From Proteus cibi (GTDB lineage: Bacteria; Pseudomonadota; Gammaproteobacteria; Enterobacterales; Enterobacteriaceae): DNA of 64,000 nucleotides. The notes below the pieces were generated by a model. It ran no database searches and was not told the DNA's origin. It saw nothing but the letters and a program-made list of their open reading frames with translations. The translations under genes were made by a program, and so were the position numbers. The stretch spans positions 57,665-121,664 of the forward strand of contig NZ_PENW01000007.1 in the NCBI RefSeq assembly GCF_003144405.1, given 5' to 3'. Positions 57,268 to 64,000 of this stretch are shown in pieces; positions within the stretch are counted from its first letter, which is position 1, and every line of letters starts with the position of its first letter.

Positions 57268-58398
57268 TTATTTTGCTATTAGCGAGTTATAATTCTCTAT
57301 CAAGTATTTATATTTATTTGAAATCGTATTAATGCTAGTTGATATATCTTTATTCTCATTGAGTTTTTTCTCTAATACTTTTAACTCAATCACAAGTTGT
57401 TGGTATAATTTCAAATACTCTTTAACCGAATAATCCGTACCTTTCATATTTTCTTTATTCAACAATGCTTCATTACCAAATACTTTTCCTAATTCAATTG
57501 ATTGTTCTTCAATTTTGGTAATTGCAGCAGAGAGTGCAGCCACATCAACTTTATCGGGATTGATTGAATCAAGTGTATTGGTTACTGTATCCAAGGATTG
57601 CATAATTTGATAACGAACAACGAAGCCTTCTTTTTTCACTAATTCAAGCTCTTCAATATGCATTGCTTGGTAATAGTTTTCATATGCCTCAGCGGCTTTT
57701 TCTTTCTCATCGACGAGTTTGGCGTAAGCATTTTTGACCTCTTCATACAACGTATTGGCTTGTGCAAAATCATCTAGACGATAAGTCTCCTTTACAACCA
57801 GATAATCACCAAGTTTCAATAATTTTCTATATAAATCAACATAACTTTCGCCATAAGCATTACCTACAGTATCTAATTCTGGAAGTGTAGGAGAAAGCGT
57901 TTTCATAAATTCAAAAGATTCTTGAGCGCGTTCTGCACCTGATTCACTCAAATGCATAGAGAAAGTACTTCTTACTGACATGATAGAACTACTTGCTTTC
58001 ATTCTCTTTATTTGATCAGTTTCAGTCTCAAGCACTTTAAAAGGTGTGATATCAATGGTTTTACCTTTGTCAGAACTTAAACTTGTTAAAACTGTTTTCG
58101 TATTATCTAAAAGATTAATGTTAATTGTGCCTGAAATTCTGCCCGTTTTTTTCTGTATAATGGTGCCAAAATCTTCGTTAAACGTGGCTAACCACAAATT
58201 ACCTTTTTCAATTTTTTGACTAAATAAAGCTTCATCAGATTGTGTATTTTTTGAATCAGGCTTAGATTGTGTTGTTTGCTCTGTTTTATTTTTATCTTGC
58301 GATGGTGTTCCTGTATTCGAATTTTCATTTGAATTATCACAACCGACTGCTGATATTAACAAAAGACTTATTATCGATGCCAATATGCTCTTTTTCAT
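57268..58398 (-). CDS. DUF3829 lipoprotein, YiiG-like
   Basis: 376 residues. Lipoprotein signal MKKSILASIISLLLISAVGC with a lipobox AVGC at residue 20, followed by a low-complexity Asn/Thr/Ser/Lys linker (about 22-55) and an all-helical DUF3829 domain to the end. Resembles E. coli YiiG. Function unknown; likely outer- or inner-membrane anchored facing the periplasm. Confidence 0.85.
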   Translation of the reverse strand: MKKSILASIISLLLISAVGCDNSNENSNTGTPSQDKNKTEQTTQSKPDSKNTQSDEALFSQKIEKGNLWLATFNEDFGTIIQKKTGRISGTININLLDNTKTVLTSLSSDKGKTIDITPFKVLETETDQIKRMKASSSIMSVRSTFSMHLSESGAERAQESFEFMKTLSPTLPELDTVGNAYGESYVDLYRKLLKLGDYLVVKETYRLDDFAQANTLYEEVKNAYAKLVDEKEKAAEAYENYYQAMHIEELELVKKEGFVVRYQIMQSLDTVTNTLDSINPDKVDVAALSAAITKIEEQSIELGKVFGNEALLNKENMKGTDYSVKEYLKLYQQLVIELKVLEKKLNENKDISTSINTISNKYKYLIENYNSLIAK

Positions 58399-58604
58399 AA
58401 TCCCTCATTATATTATTAAGTAATCAACTCGCTATAAACTATAATGAGTTTAATAATTAATGACTATTATTTATTAAATTAATTTGAAATATCGCAACAA
58501 TACTCTTTATAAGAGTATTAAGAGCTGATTGATAAGGTATATTTACTTAAATATAACGTTATATATTTATAAATATTTTTTAAAGAGTTTAGCGATACCC
58601 TATA
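58399..58604. other. AT-rich gap between DUF3829 gene and fic remnant
   Basis: Promoter region of the lipoprotein gene; nothing else seen. Confidence 0.45.
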
Positions 58605-58913
58605 TTAGCTATTTTTAATTCCTTCTTTTAACGTTTGGACAATAAGCTTTAATATAAAATCAATAAAGCAGGTACTATCACTTAATTTGTCAGCTTCACC
58701 CAATACTCGATAATAATTATCTTGATGTTGCTGGATACGTGTTTCAACAGGCAACCAAGCTAACTTAGCACGCCATTTGCTTAAAATAACAGATTGCCAT
58801 TATCGCTCCATACGACCATTTCCATCCATAATTGCAATGACTTGCTTAGTGGATAAGCTATTTTGCTCTCTCGCTAAAGAGATTTGAATGGTACGAATAC
58901 GGTTTTCTTTACG
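58605..58913 (-). pseudogene. Fic-family protein remnant
   Basis: On the minus strand the frame ending at TAA 58607-58605 reads DGNGRMER, an in-frame TAA (58802-58800), then WQSVILSKWRAKLAWLPVETRIQQ, DNYYRVLGEADKLSDSTCFIDFIL. This matches the second half of the Fic motif (HPFXDGNGRMGRLWQ) and the residues following it; the Leu codon has become a stop. The residues before DGNGR do not look like the usual Fic helix, and the catalytic His-Pro-Phe is missing. No intact protein can be made. Confidence 0.85.
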
Positions 58914-59091
58914 TTATTGTAGTGATTATAATTATTTCGCTTTCGGTCTAAAAAGATATTTGTATCATTAAAACAACTGACTGAAACCTTGTGATATGAT
59001 CGTGCAAAGCTTGTGAAATAGAACGAAATGCGGTGTTACAACAGATTTTCACAAATAACTCAAAATTCAATACGTTAAGACAGACAACAAC
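58914..59091. promoter_or_regulatory. mutS upstream region
   Basis: 178 nt between the fic remnant and mutS. It should contain the mutS promoter; no clear box or Shine-Dalgarno sequence could be assigned (the ATG is preceded by AGACAGACAACAAC). Confidence 0.4.
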
Positions 59092-61656
59092 ATGACTGAC
59101 ATCCAACATTTAGACTCCCACACACCAATGATGCAACAGTATCTTAAGATTAAAGCAGAACATCCTGAAATCTTACTGTTCTATCGTATGGGTGACTTTT
59201 ATGAACTGTTTTTTGATGATGCTAAAAAAGCCTCTCGCTTATTAGATATTTCATTAACAAAACGAGGTCAGTCTGCTGGTCAACCGATCCCTATGGCAGG
59301 TGTTCCTCATCACGCCGTTGAGAACTATCTCGCTAAATTGGTGCAATTAGGCGAGTCTGTCGCCATTTGTGAGCAAATTGGTGATCCTGCAACCAGTAAA
59401 GGCCCTGTTGAACGCAAAGTTATTCGTATTGTTACACCAGGTACTGTCACTGATGAAGCCTTACTTGAAGAACGCCAAGACAACCTGTTAGCAGCTATTT
59501 GGCAAGATAAAAATGGCGCATTTGGCTATGCGACGTTAGATATCACATCCGGACGTTTTCGTGTTACTGAAATGCCAGATAATGAAAGCATGATTGCCGA
59601 ATTACAACGCACCCATCCAGCCGAATTGCTCTATCCAGAAACCTTTGAGTCGATGGCGCTTATTGAGCGTCAGCAAGGTCTACGTCGTCGCCCTATTTGG
59701 GAATTTGAACCAGAAACAGCAAGACAACAACTGAATCTGCAATTTGGTACTCGTGATTTAACCGGCTTTGGTGTTGAAAATGCACATTTAGCACTCTGCG
59801 CTGCAGGGTGCTTATTGCAATATGTGAAAGATACACAACGCACTGCATTGCCTCATATCCGTAGCATCACGATGGAACGCCCTCAAGATTCAATTATTTT
59901 AGATGCGGCAACTCGTCGTAATCTCGAATTAACACAAAATCTTGCAGGGGGTACGGATAACACACTCGCATCAGTACTTGATCTTTGTGTTACCCCAATG
60001 GGAAGCCGTATGCTGAAACGTTGGATACACTCGCCTTTACGCCAACGTGAACAACTTATCAAACGACAAGATGCAATTAGTGCATTACAGCCTCTCTATT
60101 TTGAACTGCAGCCTTTTTTACGCCAAGTTGGTGATTTAGAGCGTGTATTAGCGCGTTTAGCATTACGTTCAGCACGCCCTCGTGATCTTTCTCGTATGCG
60201 TCACGCTTTCCAACAATATCACGATATTCATCAAGTGCTTGAACAAGCCGATATGCCTTACATTAAAGAATTACAAAAGCGTATTAGCCAGTTCGATGAA
60301 TTATGTGAATTACTTGAACATGCCATTGTCGAAACACCGCCTGTCTTAGTCCGTGATGGTGGTGTTATTGCTTCTGGCTATAATGCCGAATTAGATGAAT
60401 GGCGAGCATTGGCCGATGGTGCAAGTGATTACCTTGATAAACTTGAAGTCCGTGAACGTGAAAAATGGGGTATTGATACACTGAAAGTAGGCTTTAATGG
60501 TGTACATGGTTATTACATTCAAGTCAGTCGTGGACAAAGCAATTTAGTCCCTATGCATTATGTTCGTCGTCAAACGTTGAAAAATGCTGAACGGTACATC
60601 ATTCCTGAATTAAAAGAGTATGAAGATAAGGTATTAACTTCAAAAGGTAAGGCATTAGCTATCGAAAAAATGCTTTATGAGGAGATTTTTGAAAAGCTAT
60701 TACCTCACCTTACCGCATTACAAATTAGTGCTGAGGCTTTAGCTGAAACAGATGTTCTCTCTAACCTTGCAGAACGTGCTGAATCATTAAATTATACTCG
60801 CCCAGAATTGAGTGAGAAAACAGGTATTCAAATCACAGGGGGACGTCACCCTGTTGTTGAACAAGTCCTTAGCGAACCCTTTATTTCAAACCCATTACAA
60901 TTAGCACCTCAGCGTCGCTTATTGATTATTACAGGCCCTAATATGGGGGGGAAAAGTACTTATATGCGCCAAGCCGCATTAATTACGTTACTTGCTTATA
61001 TAGGGAGCTTTGTACCCGCTGAAAAAGCCTTAATTGGTCCGGTCGATCGTATCTTTACGCGTGTGGGGGCTTCTGATGATCTTGCTTCTGGACGTTCTAC
61101 TTTTATGGTTGAAATGACAGAAACTGCCAATATTTTGCATAACGCAACGGAAAATAGCTTGGTGTTAATGGATGAAATTGGTCGAGGTACATCCACTTAT
61201 GATGGATTATCTCTAGCTTGGGCTTGCGCTGAAAACTTAGCAAATCGCATTAAAGCAATGACACTCTTTGCAACCCACTATTTTGAATTGACGACCTTAC
61301 CAGAGAAATTAGAAGGGACAGCAAATATTCACTTAGATGCCGTCGAACATGGTGACACAATTGCCTTTATGCATAGCGTCCAAGAAGGTGCCGCAAGTAA
61401 AAGCTATGGTTTAGCCGTAGCATCATTAGCGGGCGTACCCAAAGAGGTGATCCGTCGCGCTAAACAAAAATTAAAAGAGCTTGAAATGCTATCAGGTAAC
61501 TCTGGCTCCGGTCATGTTGAAACATCACAACTGATGTTATTAACCGAAGCCGAGCCTTCAGAGATTGAATTAGCATTGGATAAAATCGATCCTGATGCAC
61601 TAACACCTCGACAAGCCTTAGAACAACTTTATCGTTTAAAAGAGATGACAAAATAA
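59092..61656 (+). CDS. mutS: DNA mismatch repair protein MutS
   Basis: 854 residues, normal length. N-terminal mismatch-recognition motif [11 protein letters not shown] (Phe-X-Glu near 36-40), connector and lever domains, and C-terminal ABC-type ATPase: Walker [14 protein letters not shown] (about 616-628), signature region [15 protein letters not shown] ([16 protein letters not shown]), Walker [14 protein letters not shown] and FATHYFEL. C-terminal tetramerisation tail present ([16 protein letters not shown]). Monocistronic with own terminator. Confidence 0.98.
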   Translation: MTDIQHLDSHTPMMQQYLKIKAEHPEILLFYRMGDFYELFFDDAKKASRLLDISLTKRGQSAGQPIPMAGVPHHAVENYLAKLVQLGESVAICEQIGDPATSKGPVERKVIRIVTPGTVTDEALLEERQDNLLAAIWQDKNGAFGYATLDITSGRFRVTEMPDNESMIAELQRTHPAELLYPETFESMALIERQQGLRRRPIWEFEPETARQQLNLQFGTRDLTGFGVENAHLALCAAGCLLQYVKDTQRTALPHIRSITMERPQDSIILDAATRRNLELTQNLAGGTDNTLASVLDLCVTPMGSRMLKRWIHSPLRQREQLIKRQDAISALQPLYFELQPFLRQVGDLERVLARLALRSARPRDLSRMRHAFQQYHDIHQVLEQADMPYIKELQKRISQFDELCELLEHAIVETPPVLVRDGGVIASGYNAELDEWRALADGASDYLDKLEVREREKWGIDTLKVGFNGVHGYYIQVSRGQSNLVPMHYVRRQTLKNAERYIIPELKEYEDKVLTSKGKALAIEKMLYEEIFEKLLPHLTALQISAEALAETDVLSNLAERAESLNYTRPELSEKTGIQITGGRHPVVEQVLSEPFISNPLQLAPQRRLLIITGPNMGGKSTYMRQAALITLLAYIGSFVPAEKALIGPVDRIFTRVGASDDLASGRSTFMVEMTETANILHNATENSLVLMDEIGRGTSTYDGLSLAWACAENLANRIKAMTLFATHYFELTTLPEKLEGTANIHLDAVEHGDTIAFMHSVQEGAASKSYGLAVASLAGVPKEVIRRAKQKLKELEMLSGNSGSGHVETSQLMLLTEAEPSEIELALDKIDPDALTPRQALEQLYRLKEMTK

Positions 61657-61678
61657 GTCATAATGATAAAAATGAAAC

Positions 61679-61712
61679 ATGGCGCTATGTTTATTCCACA
61701 GCGCCATTTTTA
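61679..61712 (+). terminator. Terminator of mutS
   Basis: 8-bp GC-rich stem ATGGCGCT / AGCGCCAT, 13-nt loop, T5 tail. Confidence 0.88.
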
Positions 61713-61741
61713 TAACATTTAATCAAAGGAGAATACTTACT

Positions 61742-62896
61742 TTAATTAATTAAAGCATGGCTATATTTTAAACGTTCACCGAATAGTAACAACGTATCTT
61801 CATCACCATAGCGTTCAAATAAACGAATAAATACAGACAATGCTGGATTAAACATCATATCATCAGTAACTTTTTCATAATATGCATAACTTTTTGTTTT
61901 AAATGAGAAAACTAACGTGATTTCATCATCATTACGACCTCTATTTAAAATTAAAGAATCATGACTTATCATCAAACCACTTAAATATTTATAGCCACTT
62001 TCATAGAAAGTCATTAAATTCCCATCAATTTGACGCCGAACAACAGAATAGAGATCTCGATAAGCATGTTGAGTAATCAGATAGGTGTCGCCTTTATCAT
62101 TTTGAGCCACTTCTTTAACTCGCAATGGTAGCCAACGTGTTTTTGTCACTTCTTTATTGACTAAATTTAGCGTGATTTCTAACGTGTTGGTTGTGTAATG
62201 ATGATTGTAAAAGATAACAAGAGAATCACCTGAAAGGGCATAATGAAATTGTGTAAACTCACCAAAATCTTCGGCATAATACTGCTTCACCAAATCTTCT
62301 GTATTAATAGCATATTCCCAACTTTCCCCGTCATCTAAACTTGTCATTATCGTTTTATTATCAACTAATACTAATTGCGATGTTGCCTCTGAATATAATA
62401 GTTTTCCACCAATAAGCGCTAAAGGGAAACGATAATAACCATTTTGATTCTCTTGCCAAGGAATTAAATCATCAAGCATAAATTTGGCTAAGTTCATCAC
62501 TTGCCGTCCCTGCTCTGTAAATAAAACACATTTTTCAGTAATACAATAAGCGTTATAAAAGCTACCTTGACCTTGTGATACAAAGCGGGTGCCTTCTTTA
62601 TCAGAAAAGTACAGTGTATATTTTCTCTGGTTATCTTGGCGATGAAGTCGCCCATAAATATCGACGTCATATCGCCCCTGATCGGATTCGGTTTTAATTA
62701 GAATGCCACTTGGTGCATTAAAAGTTTGACGCCAATCATAACGAGAATAAGGATATGAAGATAACTCAGGAGAGTCTTCATTTTTCCATTGCCACTTAGA
62801 GGCAAAACCATGAAAAAGCACACCATAAAAAAGCAGTAAGCTTAAAATAAATAAGCTAGTAATAATAATGAAAGGCTTACGGAAAAAAGGATTCAT
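61742..62896 (-). CDS. Unrecognised membrane-anchored protein
   Basis: 384 residues. One N-terminal membrane helix (about 9-31, IIITSLFILSLLLFYGVLF) and then a long soluble, beta-rich region with repeats of sheet-like segments such as KTIMTSLDDGESWEY, which resembles a BNR/propeller Asp-box (SXDXGXXW: SLDDGESW near 200). It may thus be a periplasmic beta-propeller. It starts inside the stop of the upstream gene (4-nt overlap), so both are one operon. I do not recognise the family. Confidence 0.75.
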   Translation of the reverse strand: MNPFFRKPFIIITSLFILSLLLFYGVLFHGFASKWQWKNEDSPELSSYPYSRYDWRQTFNAPSGILIKTESDQGRYDVDIYGRLHRQDNQRKYTLYFSDKEGTRFVSQGQGSFYNAYCITEKCVLFTEQGRQVMNLAKFMLDDLIPWQENQNGYYRFPLALIGGKLLYSEATSQLVLVDNKTIMTSLDDGESWEYAINTEDLVKQYYAEDFGEFTQFHYALSGDSLVIFYNHHYTTNTLEITLNLVNKEVTKTRWLPLRVKEVAQNDKGDTYLITQHAYRDLYSVVRRQIDGNLMTFYESGYKYLSGLMISHDSLILNRGRNDDEITLVFSFKTKSYAYYEKVTDDMMFNPALSVFIRLFERYGDEDTLLLFGERLKYSHALIN

Positions 62897-64000
62897 TGAC
62901 TTAACTCCGTAATATAAACCGTTCTTTTATTTTCAACACATTGCTGTTGAAGTAAAAAATAGGTTTGATAACTACTATTCCCTTTTTGGGATAACAAAAT
63001 ATAAAGATTTGAAAATAAGGCAATTAAAAAAGCAAACCCGGTGATAATAGAGCTGAAGATGATCCCCATTCCTAAAAAGGTATCACCAATAAAAAACCAA
63101 TCCCATTTATCCCAATAATTACCATTATCGTAAACATCTGAAATAGACAAAATAGTAAAAATTGAGAAAATAAAGGCACTGATTAATCCTGTAATTAACA
63201 ACGATAAACGCTTAGTGCGTTGATGCCCAATATACATTTGTCCTGAAATTGAATAAGCGCCATTATCTGTATGATTATAAACGCCCAAGACAATAGGTCC
63301 TGAGTTCTTATCTTCAGCCTGCCAAAAAAATAATTCAACATCATCACCATCAGCAAGAAACAAATTATGATCAGAATAAAATAAGCGCTCTCTATAACTG
63401 AATACAAAAGGATGTTTATCAATTAGACAGGATATTTGCATTATTACAGTTTCGCTATTGCGGGAATGTATTTTTATTCTATCAACATGATGAAGTTTTA
63501 TTTTTCCTCTAACTCGTTGTACCTTGTTGTCTTTTATATGAAAAGTTGGATTTTTACGAGTAATACGTTTTGGCAATGAAACTGTTTTTATGTGTGGAAT
63601 AATCAGTTGTTCGCCATCAGGCGCAATGATATCTTGCTTAGCGATAACGTTATCTAACGCCTTTATTCTCTTTCTATGTTTCGGTCTGGTACGCTGAAAA
63701 TAGCGATAGACTTTCTCTCCGATATAACTCACCCCGACCATTACAGCACCAAATGAAATCACCATGGAAACGACGATAAGGAAATTAACGTCTAGATAGA
63801 GCAGTGAATAATAACTCCATCCCCCCCCTATTACGGTAAGAATAAACGCAAGTAATAACCATTTTTGTTGTTTTGCTGTTAGTGTGAATTTTCTTTCAGG
63901 CTCAAGCCTTCCTTTTGTATCATGATAAATCCATTGCACCCAGAAACTGCCATCTTTCAATAACTCGGCACAGATTTTAAGCTCATCATCTTGTTTTAGT
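62893..64000 (-). CDS. Unrecognised multi-pass membrane protein (5' end outside window)
   Basis: The frame stays open to the right window edge. A TTG at 63960 could be taken as a start, but codons beyond it read on without a stop through LKICAELLKDG, so the true start is probably outside. About 368 residues are visible: two helices near the N-terminus of the visible part (WLLLAFILTVIGGGW; FLIVVSMVISFGAVMVG), a soluble middle part with basic stretches (RTRPKHRKRIK) and two more helices (LLITGLISAFIFSIFTIL; SSIITGFAFLIALFSNLYILL). Function unknown; it is cotranscribed with the propeller-like protein. Confidence 0.75.
   Translation of the reverse strand, partial: LKQDDELKICAELLKDGSFWVQWIYHDTKGRLEPERKFTLTAKQQKWLLLAFILTVIGGGWSYYSLLYLDVNFLIVVSMVISFGAVMVGVSYIGEKVYRYFQRTRPKHRKRIKALDNVIAKQDIIAPDGEQLIIPHIKTVSLPKRITRKNPTFHIKDNKVQRVRGKIKLHHVDRIKIHSRNSETVIMQISCLIDKHPFVFSYRERLFYSDHNLFLADGDDVELFFWQAEDKNSGPIVLGVYNHTDNGAYSISGQMYIGHQRTKRLSLLITGLISAFIFSIFTILSISDVYDNGNYWDKWDWFFIGDTFLGMGIIFSSIITGFAFLIALFSNLYILLSQKGNSSYQTYFLLQQQCVENKRTVYITELSQ

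Overview
The window is AT-rich (by eye well below 45% G+C) enterobacterial chromosome. Gene content points to the genus Proteus (Morganellaceae): a low-GC core block syntenic with Escherichia coli (ybaK-ushA-[fsr]-ybaL-gsk ... hemH-adk-htpG), a chaperone/usher fimbrial operon carrying two MrpJ-type helix-turn-helix regulators, and many two-component or LysR-controlled accessory modules. The csc sucrose genes suggest a species of the P. vulgaris group more than P. mirabilis, but that is inference. No tRNA, rRNA, CRISPR array, intact insertion sequence or prophage was recognised.

Layout. 1-12.8 kb: core housekeeping block: C-terminus of ybaK, periplasmic UshA, a decayed remnant of the fosmidomycin-resistance transporter gene fsr in its ancestral place, the antiporter YbaL, inosine-guanosine kinase, a Wzz-type chain-length protein where E. 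coli has aes, ferrochelatase, adenylate kinase, HtpG behind a clear sigma-32 promoter, and PurT behind a PurR box. 12.9-17.8 kb: RarD and a csc-type sucrose cluster (kinase, hydrolase, LacI repressor, two operators) without the cscB permease. 18.2-23.3 kb: a FixJ-like regulator whose receiver lacks the phospho-accepting Asp, a three-gene phospholipid cassette (CDP-alcohol phosphotransferase, acyltransferase, CdsA-like) and a CPBP membrane protease. 23.6-30.7 kb: an AllS-like regulator convergent with a five-gene operon fdrA-ylbE-ylbF-carbamate kinase-MFS, i.e. the oxamate carbamoyltransferase end of anaerobic allantoin fermentation without the upstream allantoin genes. 31.2-32.7 kb: a scarred locus made of a YcaC-like hydrolase and abutting fragments of a pirin and a LysR gene. 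33.2-45.1 kb: two DASS-type anion transporters flank the fimbrial operon; one is paired with a histidine phosphatase and a divergent LysR. 45.2-48.4 kb: VanW-like, YebB-like, Dyp peroxidase and a small lipoprotein. 48.5-57 kb: PbpC plus a giant membrane-anchored alpha-2-macroglobulin with an intact thioester motif. 57.2-64 kb: DUF3829 lipoprotein, a Fic-family pseudogene remnant, mutS, and two unrecognised membrane proteins, the last cut by the window edge.

The most notable items are the stand-alone oxamate carbamoyltransferase module with its own transporter and AllS-type regulator, the permease-less sucrose cluster, the pseudo-receiver regulator, the fimbrial operon with two regulators (one wedged between pilin and adhesin genes), and three decaying loci (fsr, pirin/LysR, fic). 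I did not see a system that I could call wholly new.
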